Positions 17,215-26,169 of a DNA stretch of 64,000 bases are shown here, in pieces. The stretch is taken from NCBI GenBank assembly GCA_052067355.1, contig JBQHQH010000008.1:18544-82543 (forward strand), given 5' to 3'. The stretch is from CABMKH01 sp040797625 (GTDB taxonomy: Bacteria; Bacillota; Clostridia; Tissierellales; Tissierellaceae). The position numbers were made by a program, and so were the translations under genes. The notes under the pieces were generated by a model. The model saw nothing but the letters and a program-made list of their open reading frames with translations. It had not been told where the DNA came from and ran no database searches. How positions within the stretch are numbered: the stretch's first letter is position 1; each line of letters starts with the position of its first letter.

Positions 17215-17242
17215 TTGATATTAAGAATTTCTTTGATATAAT
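17215..17242 (+). promoter_or_regulatory. Promoter of the DeoR regulator gene
   Basis: TTGATA (17215-17220), 16-bp spacer, TATAAT (17237-17242), about 70 bp before the regulator's ATG. It is divergent from the catabolic operon promoter. Confidence 0.55.
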
Positions 17243-17314
17243 CTGTTTAGTATAGGATAGTAAGTTTTAATAGATTATACATATATACTACATGTGAAAG
17301 GAGATATAATAATT

Positions 17315-18082
17315 ATGAAGTCTTTGAGAACTGCTCGTTTAACAGAAATGGAGGAATATATTATTGAGCATGAACATGTGAGACTTGATACATTAGCAAA
17401 AGTTTTCAATATTTCACTAAATACAGTTAGAAGAGATATTGATGAGATAATACAGAATGGTAAGGTATCTAAAGTTTACGGTGGTGTTACGAGTAATGTA
17501 CAACCTAATAAGTTGATCTCATATAATATACGTTATGAAAAACAAGCTCAATTAAAAGATATTATTGCAAAGAAAGCATCTTCTTTTATTCAAGACAATG
17601 ATACGATTTTCTTAGATTCTGGCTCTACTACTGTTCATATTATGAAATATATTAGTCATGTTAAGGATTTAATTGTTGTAACTAATAATATGGCTATTCT
17701 TGAAATTTATAAAAATAACATTCATGAAAATATGAAATTAATACTTCTTCCTGGAGAATATAATTTAAATACAAATTCAATTGTTGGAGGTATTCCTTCA
17801 AATTACATGTTAAATTATAACTTCTCTAAATGTTTTATGGCAGCAACAGCTTTATCTTCAAGTGGAGATGTTACAAATTCATCTGTAGATGAATTTCAAA
17901 TTAAAAAGAATGCTTTATTAAAGAGTGACTCCACCTTTTTACTGATAGATTCCAGTAAATATGACAATGCATCTTTTTTAACCTATGCAAATATTGCTGA
18001 ATTCAACTATATAGTTTCAGATAAAGCTCCTGCTGATTATATTAACCTATACTCAAAATCTACAAATTTTATAATTGCTTAA
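17315..18082 (+). CDS. DeoR/GlpR family transcriptional regulator
   Basis: 255 aa from the ATG at 17315, which follows AAAGGAGA; an upstream in-frame GTG at 17294 overlaps this ribosome site. The N-terminal HTH (about 10-50) includes LDTLAKVFNISLNTVRRDI, the DeoR recognition helix. The C-terminal sugar-phosphate sensor domain shows DSGSTTVHIMKYI and a late LIDSSKYDNASF. Proteins of this type repress sugar catabolic genes until a phosphorylated intermediate binds. It is divergent from the operon ending at 9949 and is its probable regulator. Confidence 0.92.
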   Translation: MKSLRTARLTEMEEYIIEHEHVRLDTLAKVFNISLNTVRRDIDEIIQNGKVSKVYGGVTSNVQPNKLISYNIRYEKQAQLKDIIAKKASSFIQDNDTIFLDSGSTTVHIMKYISHVKDLIVVTNNMAILEIYKNNIHENMKLILLPGEYNLNTNSIVGGIPSNYMLNYNFSKCFMAATALSSSGDVTNSSVDEFQIKKNALLKSDSTFLLIDSSKYDNASFLTYANIAEFNYIVSDKAPADYINLYSKSTNFIIA

Positions 18083-18098
18083 AGTAAAGGATTACTAA

Positions 18099-18260
18099 TA
18101 AAGAAAACGTATACTGGATTCTTATATTCCAGCTGATATTTAGTTGCACTTACCTTTATGCTATAAGTTTTCACCACTAATTTGCTCCGTGGGAATAAAA
18201 TCTAGGATACTTGCTATGCACACTTATAAAAGTTGAGGTGTTTAACTTGTAAACCATTAA
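18099..18260 (+). repeat. Diverged copy of a structured intergenic repeat element
   Basis: Begins ATAAAGAAAACGTATACTGG and contains TTCCAGCTGATATTTAG, CTATGCA, CACTTATAAAAG and TAACTTGTAAACCATTA. These match, in order, segments of the elements at 33993 and 55695, but with extra sequence in the middle. It lies directly after the DeoR gene. Resemblance to the non-coding ends of IS200/IS605-type elements is a possibility only. Confidence 0.6.
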
Positions 18261-18300
18261 AAAACTCCATTCCTTCTATTTTGAAGCAGTGGAGTTTTTT
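18260..18300. terminator. Bidirectional terminator between DeoR and D-aminoacylase genes
   Basis: AAAAAACTCCA pairs with TGGAGTTTTTT, with an inner CTTC/GAAG stem. T-runs occur on both sides, so it can end the plus-strand DeoR message and the minus-strand operon that stops at 18347. Confidence 0.85.
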
Positions 18301-18346
18301 AGTTAAATATAAACAATAAAAATCAATCAGAGCCTACTAAAGAGAA

Positions 18347-19942
18347 TTAATCTCTCTTCTGAAATTTTAAAACCTTTCCAGCTTTTTGTGGTTGTGGCTT
18401 GCCTTCATTTATTAAAACTTTACCATTTACTAGTACATATTCAATTCCTGTTGGATACTGATTAGGTTCTGCATAATCACCTACATCTTTAATTGTCTCT
18501 GGATCAAATACAACTATATCTGCAGCATAATTTTCTTTTAACAGTCCTCTATTTTTTAATTTAAGTACCTCTGCTGATTTTCCAGTCATCTTATGAATAG
18601 CAGTTTCTAATGAAAATAGTTTTTCTTCCCTTACATATTTACCTAAAACTCTAGGGAAAGCTCCATATAATCTTGGGTGAGGTTTTCCACCCATAATTCC
18701 ATCTGTACATACATTTTGCTCTGGACGACTCATGATCAATTTTACATGTTCTTCAGTGCCATAAAAGTCTACTAGTCCAACTATATTCTCTTCCTCTAAA
18801 ATTACGTCAAATATAGCATCTAGTGGATCTTTTCCCTTAACTTCTCCCACTTCAATAAGATTCTTACCTACTACATCTTGGTTTTTATCTGATCCTACAA
18901 AAGTGACAAATATACCATCTAATCCTGCAAACTCAACAAAGTTATCCCAACCTGGAATGCCATTTTGGATATCTTCTTTCATCTTTTTTCTTAATTCTTT
19001 ATCTTTAAGCCTTTCCAATAATTTATCTGTACCACCATCATGAACCCAAGGTGGAAGAATTACGCTCATCATTGTACTTCCTGCAACATATGGATATTGA
19101 TCAAAAGACACAATCATGCCTTCTTCTCTAGCTTTATCCAGTCTATCTAACACTTTAGGAAACTTGTCCCAATTCTTCTTTCCGCAGACTTTAAAATGTG
19201 AAAAATGAACTCTACATCCACTTTCTTTGCCTATTGTCAGAATCTCCTCCATAGAATCTAATATAGAATCTGCTTCGCTTCTCTGGTGAGTTACAAATAC
19301 TGCATCTTTATCATGTAAAACTTTACCTAGTTCTATAAACTCGTCAATTTCAGCATAACAACAAGGTGGATAGATCATACCTGTTGACATACCAAAAGCA
19401 CCTTCATCTATGGCTTTAGCTAAATTCTCTTGCATTAATTTTATCTCTGCCTCTGTTGGTTTTCTATTATCTAGACCCATAGAAATCATTCTTACATTGC
19501 CATGAGGGGCAAGATATGCAATATTAGGACCTAAATCAAGTTTTTCAATGGTTTCTAAATAATCAGATACACTTCTCCAAGTCCAATCTACTTCATATTC
19601 CCCTTCAAGTCCTTTCATAGCTTTTATCCAAGGTGATAATGTCTTATCATCTACTGGAGCTGGCCCCATGCCATCCTGTGCTACTAATTCTGTAGTAATT
19701 CCTTGCCTAATCTTTGGTGATAAAAATGGATCTTCAAATAATAACATACTTGAGTGGCTATGAGTATCAATAAACCCTGGTGAAACTATTTTACCAGTTG
19801 CGTCGATAACCTTGCTAAAATTTTCACCAGATATCTTCCCTATTTTTTTGATCATATCATTTTCAATCAATATATCTGCCGTAAACCTTTTCTCGCCTGT
19901 TCCATCAATAATCGTCCCATTCTTAATCAACAATTTAGTCAT
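18347..19942 (-). CDS. D-aminoacylase / N-acyl-D-amino-acid deacylase family amidohydrolase
   Basis: 531 aa metal-dependent amidohydrolase. The first metal motif HSH is at 61-63 (DTHSHSS), followed by a Cys-containing loop (MIYPPCCYAE), ligand regions THQRSEAD and HFSHFK, and a late Asp in CTDGIMGG. This layout fits the N-acyl-D-amino-acid deacylase family, which releases free D-amino acids. It is the last gene of the sigma-54-type operon with diaminopropionate ammonia-lyase, a YgeY hydrolase and a symporter. Other N-acyl or carbamoyl substrates cannot be excluded. Confidence 0.87.
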   Translation of the reverse strand: MTKLLIKNGTIIDGTGEKRFTADILIENDMIKKIGKISGENFSKVIDATGKIVSPGFIDTHSHSSMLLFEDPFLSPKIRQGITTELVAQDGMGPAPVDDKTLSPWIKAMKGLEGEYEVDWTWRSVSDYLETIEKLDLGPNIAYLAPHGNVRMISMGLDNRKPTEAEIKLMQENLAKAIDEGAFGMSTGMIYPPCCYAEIDEFIELGKVLHDKDAVFVTHQRSEADSILDSMEEILTIGKESGCRVHFSHFKVCGKKNWDKFPKVLDRLDKAREEGMIVSFDQYPYVAGSTMMSVILPPWVHDGGTDKLLERLKDKELRKKMKEDIQNGIPGWDNFVEFAGLDGIFVTFVGSDKNQDVVGKNLIEVGEVKGKDPLDAIFDVILEEENIVGLVDFYGTEEHVKLIMSRPEQNVCTDGIMGGKPHPRLYGAFPRVLGKYVREEKLFSLETAIHKMTGKSAEVLKLKNRGLLKENYAADIVVFDPETIKDVGDYAEPNQYPTGIEYVLVNGKVLINEGKPQPQKAGKVLKFQKRD

Positions 19943-20038
19943 GATATTCCCCTTTCTAAAAGTATATATCTATAAATATAACTAGTAATTTAATCCCACT
20001 ATAAATATAGTGTAAACTAATTTTTACCATAATAAATT

Positions 20039-21511
20039 CTATTCTAACTCCAATGGCTCAGCAGGTGGTATTCCTAATTTTTTGTCTATTGCAGAAACCG
20101 CAAATATTACTATAAAAGCAACTATTCCTCCAGGAACCATTGCACTAAGTCCCCAAGGTGTATTAAAACCATAAATCCACACAGCTGCTGCAATGGTACC
20201 AGCAACTATTGATACAAAACCTGCTCTTTCTGTAACATTCTTATAAAAGATTCCGCAAATAAACGCTGCAAAAGGCCCTGCACTTCTAAGGGTAAAAGCA
20301 CCCATCATTACACTAATAATATTGGAAGCAGTTAAAGCAATTATTAAACCTACAAGTCCTACTAGTACCATTATTATACGAGATACTAATACTTCCTTTT
20401 TATCATCCTTAATCCCCTTATTTATATAAGGTACAAAGATATCATTAGTAAACATTGTAGCGGTACCAATCATATTACCAGAAGCACTACTCATGGTTGC
20501 TGCTACGATAGCTGCAAGCACTATACCTGCAACCCAAGCTGGTGCAAATGTGAGAGTGGATTGTGCTAGAGCATTTTTTTGGATACCTTCTGCTGCAAAT
20601 CCATCAATACATACATAGGCTACTAAGCCTATTATTGCTGGTACGATTGCATAGATAGCTGATAAAATACCAGCTATAAGAGAACCCATCTTAGCAGATA
20701 CTCCATCCTTTGCTGAACAATAAGTTTGTACTATTTCTTGTCCTGTTGGAAAAGTCATAAAGTACATAGCAATATATCCAACTATTGTAGGAAAACCTAC
20801 CTTAGTCATGCTAGTAAGGTTTAGATTATTACCTGAAGCATCATTAATAGTCTTTGCTTTTTCAAACAGAACTTTAAAACCACCAACAGCATTATTATTT
20901 ACTACCACAAACATTGCTATGGTCATCCCAAGAGTAATAAATAAAACGTGCATAATATTTGTCGATGTGACAGAAGTAAATCCTCCTACCATTGTATAAA
21001 TTATAACTACTGCTGTAGAAACGATGGCAGCTGTTTTAAAATCTAGTCCTGTAACAACATTTATTATTGATGCGGTAGCGATTATCTGTGCACCTGTTGC
21101 CATAAATAAAGCAACAATAGACGTGATTGCAGTAAAAATATGCGAAGGTTTTCCATATCTTTTACTAATTATCTCAGGTACTGTATTGGCAGAAGTTTTT
21201 CTAAAATATGGTGCAATAAAGGATACTAGAATAAATCCTATACCTGAAGCGATAACATACCAACTTGCTGACAGCCCATAAGTATATACATTCGTTGCAA
21301 CCCCTGTAGTACTAGCACCACCTGTATTAGCTGCAAACAATGTACCTGCAAGAACTATAGGACCTAGAGATTTACCTGCCATAAGAAAATCATCATTACT
21401 TTGCGTTTCTGATTTTTTCTTCTTGCTATTTGATACGATTAGACCAATTATTACCGTTGCAGCCATATATAATAGAATTATCACTAAAGCAGTAACTTGT
21501 GTACTATTCAT
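20039..21511 (-). CDS. Sodium:solute symporter family protein
   Basis: 490 aa with about 13 hydrophobic segments, typical of the SSS family. Signature stretches are NDDFLMAGKSLGPIVLAGTL (about 39-58) and the central ATMSSASGNMIGTATMFTND region (about 340-360). It imports a small solute with Na+. The gene follows the M20 hydrolase by 33 bp and precedes the deacylase, so an N-acyl amino acid, D-amino acid or related compound is the inferred cargo. The ATG has GGGAGGAG upstream. Confidence 0.92.
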   Translation of the reverse strand: MNSTQVTALVIILLYMAATVIIGLIVSNSKKKKSETQSNDDFLMAGKSLGPIVLAGTLFAANTGGASTTGVATNVYTYGLSASWYVIASGIGFILVSFIAPYFRKTSANTVPEIISKRYGKPSHIFTAITSIVALFMATGAQIIATASIINVVTGLDFKTAAIVSTAVVIIYTMVGGFTSVTSTNIMHVLFITLGMTIAMFVVVNNNAVGGFKVLFEKAKTINDASGNNLNLTSMTKVGFPTIVGYIAMYFMTFPTGQEIVQTYCSAKDGVSAKMGSLIAGILSAIYAIVPAIIGLVAYVCIDGFAAEGIQKNALAQSTLTFAPAWVAGIVLAAIVAATMSSASGNMIGTATMFTNDIFVPYINKGIKDDKKEVLVSRIIMVLVGLVGLIIALTASNIISVMMGAFTLRSAGPFAAFICGIFYKNVTERAGFVSIVAGTIAAAVWIYGFNTPWGLSAMVPGGIVAFIVIFAVSAIDKKLGIPPAEPLELE

Positions 21512-21544
21512 ATTAGCTCCTCCCTTTTATTAATTTCATTACTT

Positions 21545-22726
21545 TTATTTTAATAGCGCCTTTGCAATGCCATAATAACCATTCATAGCCTTTACTAGTT
21601 GGTCTATTTCAATATGTTCATCTATTGTATGAGCTAGATTTTCTCTTGATGGACCAAATCCTATTGTCTTGATTCCTGCTTCTCCTGCATAATGACTACC
21701 ATTAGTACAGAAGGAATATTGAGTAATTTCTGGCTCTAATCCTGCTTCCTTTAGTCCTTTATATGCATCTTGAACAAATTCTTCTGATTCTTCATATCTC
21801 CAACCCGGGAAGAATCTTTCACCAGTAATTATATTTCCAGTCCAACATTTTTCTTTTCCAGTTGCATAGGATACTTTAGCTTCAAATGCTGGATCATCTT
21901 TTTTCATCTGATCTATTAATTCTTGTAATGGTGCTAATACACTTTCTTTTGTTTCTCCAACTAACAGTCTTCTATCATAAGTAATCTTGCAATAATCTGG
22001 GACTACAGATGCTCCTGGATATGGTGAGGATTTTATATCTACTAATTCCAATATTCCATAGCCTAGATGTTCATCATAAGTCATTTCTAATTCTTGTACT
22101 CTCTCAATTAACTTTGCTGCCTTGTATACTGCATTGATTCCCTTGTCTGGATTAGCTGAGTGAGCTGGTTTACCAAAGGTTTCAAATACTATTTCTCCTC
22201 TACCTCTTTGACCTATTTTTAGATTTAACTCTGATGCTTCTCCTATTACGACATAATCTGGTTTCGCCCATTCACTGACTTTTCTAGCTCCTACTCCTTC
22301 AAAACACTCTTCATGAACTACACCTGCAACATAGATCTCACCAGGAAATTCTCTATTGGTTTTCTTTGCAAACTCAGATACTCCACAAATCATAGCCGCC
22401 AAGGAACCCTTCATATCTGAAGCCCCTCTACCATATACCTTATTATCTATAATCTTTCCTTCAAAAGGTTCTACTGACCATTTTTCTGGTTCTGGAACTT
22501 CTACTGTATCAATATGAGCATCAAATAATATCTTCTTTCCTGGTAAATTTCCTTTAATTCTTCCAATTATATTTCCATACTCATCTACATGGTAATCATC
22601 GAATCCAAATTTAGTAAATGCTCCTTTTAATACTTCAACTACCTTATCCTCTTGTCCTGAATAGGACTTAGCTCTAATTAAATCTTGAGTTAATCTAACA
22701 ACCATTTCTGCATCATTAAAATACAT
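21545..22726 (-). CDS. ygeY: M20 family hydrolase, YgeY type (selenium metabolism-linked)
   Basis: 393 aa from the ATG at 22726, chosen because GGGAGGAA lies just upstream; the frame reaches back to 22771. Zinc-site motifs of M20 hydrolases are present: DAHIDT (about 71-76), GRGASDMKG (about 101-109) with the bridging Asp, HEECFEG with the catalytic Glu, and the final His in AHTIDEH. YgeY often travels with diaminopropionate ammonia-lyase (YgeX) in purine or selenium-linked clusters; here it is the next gene after it. Its true substrate is unknown in the family. A hairpin at 22749 lies in the gap. Confidence 0.88.
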   Translation of the reverse strand: MYFNDAEMVVRLTQDLIRAKSYSGQEDKVVEVLKGAFTKFGFDDYHVDEYGNIIGRIKGNLPGKKILFDAHIDTVEVPEPEKWSVEPFEGKIIDNKVYGRGASDMKGSLAAMICGVSEFAKKTNREFPGEIYVAGVVHEECFEGVGARKVSEWAKPDYVVIGEASELNLKIGQRGRGEIVFETFGKPAHSANPDKGINAVYKAAKLIERVQELEMTYDEHLGYGILELVDIKSSPYPGASVVPDYCKITYDRRLLVGETKESVLAPLQELIDQMKKDDPAFEAKVSYATGKEKCWTGNIITGERFFPGWRYEESEEFVQDAYKGLKEAGLEPEITQYSFCTNGSHYAGEAGIKTIGFGPSRENLAHTIDEHIEIDQLVKAMNGYYGIAKALLK

Positions 22727-22748
22727 TATTATTCCTCCCTTTTTTATC

Positions 22749-22767
22749 GGGAGACCAAAGGTCTCCC
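22749..22767. other. Intercistronic hairpin between dpaL and ygeY
   Basis: GGGAGACC and GGTCTCCC form a perfect 8-bp GC-rich stem with a 3-nt loop. No T-run follows in the operon direction, and the ygeY ribosome site begins a few bases later, so transcript processing or stability is likelier than termination. Confidence 0.6.
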
Positions 22768-22783
22768 CCACTATATTGATTTA

Positions 22784-24004
22784 CTATATGGACTTACAAT
22801 CTCCATCCCAAACAATATCTTTATATTTATCTGGGTCTGTATCTCCTTCTGTACTTATTAACAATACCACTGAATTCTCATCTAGTCCTAATTTTTCTCT
22901 TAGATCCTTATATTCGTCTCTCTCCATTATTAAAGAAATAACTCCAGCACCTACAGCTCCTGACTCTCCAGATACTACTTGTGGATCTCCATTTATTGGT
23001 GCTGCCAATGTCCTCATGCCTTTAGCTGCCACATAGTCAGGACAAGACATATATCCATCTGAATAATCTTTTAGCACCTTAAAACTCACAGTATTTGGTG
23101 CACCACATGCAAGTCCTGCCATGATAGTTGGCATATCTCCTCCAACGATTTCCCTCTCTCCACTTAAAGATGATCTATATAGACAGTTTGCATCATCTGG
23201 TTCTACTATTATAGTAATTGGCCTATCTTTTCCAAATTTTTCAGCTAAATATCCTTGAACAGCTCCTGCAAATGAACCTACCCCTGCTTGTAAAAATACA
23301 TGAGTTGGCTTTTCTACACCATAATCACTTAATTGTTCCATTGTTTCATCTATTAATGTTCCATAACCTTGCATTATCCAAGTAGGTATATCTTCGTATC
23401 CTTCCCAAGCTGTATCTTGTATCACAACCCAACCATGTTTCTTTGCCATCTCATCAGAAAGCCTAACTGCATCTTCATAATTTCCATCTATAATACTTGC
23501 CTCTGCTCCTTCTCTTCTAATATTTTCTAGTCTAATCTGAGAAGACCCTTTTGGCATATATATTACAGATTTCTGTCCTAGATGATTTGCAGCCCATGCT
23601 ACTCCTCTACCATGATTTCCATCTGTTGCAGTAACAAAAGTTATCTCTCCTAATTTTTCCTTTACTTCTTTTGAACGAAGATATTCAAAAGAAATTTCTG
23701 ATATATCTACTCCTAGCTTATCTGCCAGGTATTTTCCCATAGCATAAGAACCACCTAGAACTTTAAAAGCATTCAATCCAAATCTATAAGATTCATCCTT
23801 TAAGAAAATATTCTTCAATCCATAATGTCTTGCTAAATTTTCTAGTTTATGCAAAGGTGTCACTGAATACTCATCAAATCCCTTGTGAAATTGTCTTACT
23901 TTTTTTATTGTGTTTTCAGATATATAACCTACATCGACTTTAGACTTATTATCATTTCTTACATCTATGAGATTAAATCTGATTATTTCCTCTTTTTTTG
24001 TCAA
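22784..24004 (-). CDS. dpaL: Diaminopropionate ammonia-lyase
   Basis: 406 aa PLP-dependent lyase of the YgeX/DpaL type, converting 2,3-diaminopropionate (either enantiomer in known enzymes) to pyruvate and ammonia. PLP-binding Lys81 lies in LNAFKVLGGSYA, GNHGRGVAWAA follows, and the phosphate loop is QAGVGSFAG. The start is a TTG at 24004 with AGGAGG 7 bp upstream. It is the first gene of a four-gene operon driven by the sigma-54-type promoter at 24053. Family confidence is high from the lysine context and length. Confidence 0.93.
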   Translation of the reverse strand: MTKKEEIIRFNLIDVRNDNKSKVDVGYISENTIKKVRQFHKGFDEYSVTPLHKLENLARHYGLKNIFLKDESYRFGLNAFKVLGGSYAMGKYLADKLGVDISEISFEYLRSKEVKEKLGEITFVTATDGNHGRGVAWAANHLGQKSVIYMPKGSSQIRLENIRREGAEASIIDGNYEDAVRLSDEMAKKHGWVVIQDTAWEGYEDIPTWIMQGYGTLIDETMEQLSDYGVEKPTHVFLQAGVGSFAGAVQGYLAEKFGKDRPITIIVEPDDANCLYRSSLSGEREIVGGDMPTIMAGLACGAPNTVSFKVLKDYSDGYMSCPDYVAAKGMRTLAAPINGDPQVVSGESGAVGAGVISLIMERDEYKDLREKLGLDENSVVLLISTEGDTDPDKYKDIVWDGDCKSI

Positions 24005-24052
24005 ATCTTCTCCTCCTCTTGAATATTTAAATCCTTTCTTCTCTTATATATA

Positions 24053-24068
24053 GCAATTTATATGCCAA
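24053..24068 (-). promoter_or_regulatory. Sigma-54 (-24/-12) promoter of the dpaL operon
   Basis: On the minus strand TTGGCATATAAATTGC gives GG and GC dinucleotides with exactly the 10-bp separation of the sigma-54 consensus TTGGCAC-N5-TTGC. It lies about 50 bp upstream of the dpaL TTG start. The gene immediately upstream encodes a sigma-54 activator, which supports the call. Confidence 0.85.
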
Positions 24069-24168
24069 ACATTATATATAAAGTAATATAAAACTACAAA
24101 GACTGCATATGCCTAGCTTACAGACTTTAAAATCTATTTTTAAATTGATATCTTTCTATAAATTAAAA

Positions 24169-24201
24169 AAACAATTATTATCAAATTGATAATAATTGTT
24201 T
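24169..24201. promoter_or_regulatory. Upstream activator site 1 of the dpaL operon
   Basis: Inverted repeat with perfect 16-bp arms and a 1-base centre, containing TTATCA-AAT-TGATAA at 24178-24192. The same 15-bp motif occurs twice more at 24246 and 24265. It lies about 130 bp upstream of the -12 box, a usual distance for a sigma-54 enhancer site. Confidence 0.7.
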
Positions 24202-24241
24202 GAAAATATGAATGTTTTACTATACAACGCGGATAAACATG

Positions 24242-24283
24242 CAGCTTATCATTTTGATAACGTTTTATCAAAATGATAAGCTG
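24242..24283. promoter_or_regulatory. Upstream activator sites 2 and 3 of the dpaL operon
   Basis: Perfect 19-bp inverted repeat around CGTT. Each arm is itself a dyad: TTATCA-TTT-TGATAA (24246-24260) and TTATCA-AAA-TGATAA (24265-24279), centres 19 bp apart, about two helical turns. It starts 3 bp after the activator's stop codon, but no T-run follows, so a binding array is more likely than a terminator. Confidence 0.7.
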
Positions 24284-24286
24284 ACA

Positions 24287-26017
24287 TTATAATCTATATT
24301 TTTTTATCTTTCTATACAGAGTGGCAATCCCTATTCCCAACTCATTTGCTGCCTTTTGTTTTCCCTCTTGACTATTACCATATAATTCTAATGCCTTTTC
24401 TATATATCTTTTCTCCATCTCTTCTAAAGATAGAGAAATATCACCTATATACTCTTCTTCCAAGATATTTCTAGGAAGTAAATTGGCTGTTATTACACCA
24501 TTATCTTCTACCATATTCATTGCATATTCCACTGCATTTTCTAGCTCTCTAACATTCCCAGGCCAATTATAATTATAGAGATAATCCCATACATCATCCC
24601 CAAATATTATATTTCGTTTTTTAAACAATTTAGAGTATTTCTTCGCGAAGAAATATACAATAGTCTTAATATCTTCCTTTCTCTCCCTAAGAGGCGGAAT
24701 TTGAATCGGTATTACATTCAATCTATAATATAGATCTTCTCTAAACATCTTTTCTTCTATAAGAGATTCCAAGTCCTTATTTGTAGCTGCAATAACTCTT
24801 ATATCTACAGGTACTGAAGTATTAGAACCTAAACGCTCAATCTCTCTTTCTTCTAATACTCTAAGCAACTTAGATTGTAGATATAGGGGCATATCACCAA
24901 TTTCATCTAAAAAAAGTGTTCCACCATTTGCAAACTCTATTTTTCCTACTTTTCCTTTAGGGTCTGCTCCTGTAAATGCCCCTTTTACATACCCAAACAA
25001 TTCTGACTCTAATAGAGTATCTGGAATAGCAGCACAATTTATGGCTACAAAAGCTTTATCCTTTCTAATACTTTCCATATGTACTGCTCTTGCAAATAAT
25101 TCTTTACCTGTACCACTCTCTCCTGTTATAAGAACTGTAGATGTAGAAGCCGTAAGTCTCTTTACCTTGTCTTTCAATCGTTTAATCCCCTCTGATTCAC
25201 CTATTATATAGTCAAGGCTCATATGCTCCTTAGTAGTAGACATAGAAGTAGATAGGGCTTCTAACGTGCTTATATCTGTAAATATATATATCTTATCATA
25301 TGAAGATGGCCCTTTTATTACCTCATGCTCTTCTCCTAATATAGTATATTTCTTATTATCTATTCTCAACTCATATTCGATAAAATTTAATATTTCATTA
25401 CCTGTAGGTCTTATATAGTCTATAGCCTTTGGAGAAGTTTCTAGTTCTAGAATTTTTATTGCCATATTGTTTATGCTACTGACCTGATTATGTTCATTAA
25501 TTACAATAATTCCCTGCTCTACCTTATCTACTATATTACTTAGGACAGCAATTAAATTCACCATCTTATATTTTTCTAACTCCTCATTTGCCTTTGAAGA
25601 GATTAGATCTGAAATCTGCTCCAAGAATTCAGTAAATATGCTGAGATTATCTAATATATGTTCTCTTTGGCTTTGAGTAAAACAAACCAAGCCTATAACT
25701 CCTATTACCTCTTTATGAATTTTTATAGGCATACTAACTTCAAAGGTTTCATCACAATTCTGCTGCTTAAAGCAAAATCTACATATAGGATGCTCGCCAG
25801 GCTCTACTATAATCTGCTCCTTGCCTGTTTTCATCACCTCGCTATATACATAACCTTCTCGCCCCATGTCTTCATTGATCTTATCTTCAAACATACCTGT
25901 TCCTGCAATTCTAACTAAGTCCCTATCTACTATTTCTACATCTACTCTCAATATTTGAGACAAGACCTCTGCATATTTAATTACTGTCCCTTGCATACCT
26001 TTTAAAATGCTAGCCAT
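24287..26017 (-). CDS. Sigma-54-dependent transcriptional activator (YgeV-like)
   Basis: 576 aa from the ATG at 26017, which follows GGAAGGTGA. The N-terminal sensor region (about 1-155) contains a C-x2-C-x5-C cluster (CRFCFKQQNC, about 80-89). A PAS-like segment follows at about 165-245. The AAA+ domain has GESGTGKE (Walker A, about 298), the sigma-54 contact GAFTGA (about 346) and LFLDEIGDM (Walker B). A C-terminal Fis-type HTH ends AANELGIGIATLYRKIK. It probably activates the adjacent dpaL operon through the three dyads in between. The sensed signal is unknown. Confidence 0.93.
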   Translation of the reverse strand: MASILKGMQGTVIKYAEVLSQILRVDVEIVDRDLVRIAGTGMFEDKINEDMGREGYVYSEVMKTGKEQIIVEPGEHPICRFCFKQQNCDETFEVSMPIKIHKEVIGVIGLVCFTQSQREHILDNLSIFTEFLEQISDLISSKANEELEKYKMVNLIAVLSNIVDKVEQGIIVINEHNQVSSINNMAIKILELETSPKAIDYIRPTGNEILNFIEYELRIDNKKYTILGEEHEVIKGPSSYDKIYIFTDISTLEALSTSMSTTKEHMSLDYIIGESEGIKRLKDKVKRLTASTSTVLITGESGTGKELFARAVHMESIRKDKAFVAINCAAIPDTLLESELFGYVKGAFTGADPKGKVGKIEFANGGTLFLDEIGDMPLYLQSKLLRVLEEREIERLGSNTSVPVDIRVIAATNKDLESLIEEKMFREDLYYRLNVIPIQIPPLRERKEDIKTIVYFFAKKYSKLFKKRNIIFGDDVWDYLYNYNWPGNVRELENAVEYAMNMVEDNGVITANLLPRNILEEEYIGDISLSLEEMEKRYIEKALELYGNSQEGKQKAANELGIGIATLYRKIKKYRL

Positions 26018-26029
26018 ATATGTCACCTT

Positions 26030-26165
26030 CCAGTTCACGATTCACAATTCACAATTGAAAGAGGAAATTCTTCGACAGTTAAGTTTATACTGACCGTCTC
26101 AGAATGACAGGAAATCTACCATCTAGCCTCTATTTACGATTTCTCTAACTGTGCATTGTGAATTG
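26030..26165. repeat. Dispersed intergenic repeat with inverted ends
   Basis: The gap between the activator and the aldo/keto reductase contains GATTCACAATTCACAATTG near one end and the inverted equivalent ATTGTGAATTGCGCATTAT near the other, with CTCAGAATGACAGG between them. The last part resembles wording found again near 60620. It looks like a non-coding interspersed repeat; its class is not known to me. Confidence 0.45.
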
Positions 26166-26169
26166 CGCA

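Noticed and set aside
24242..24283. Reading the 19-bp inverted repeat as the terminator of the sigma-54 activator gene
   Set aside because: No T-run follows on the minus strand, and each arm contains the same dyad found a third time nearby; binding sites are the better explanation, although a dual role is possible.
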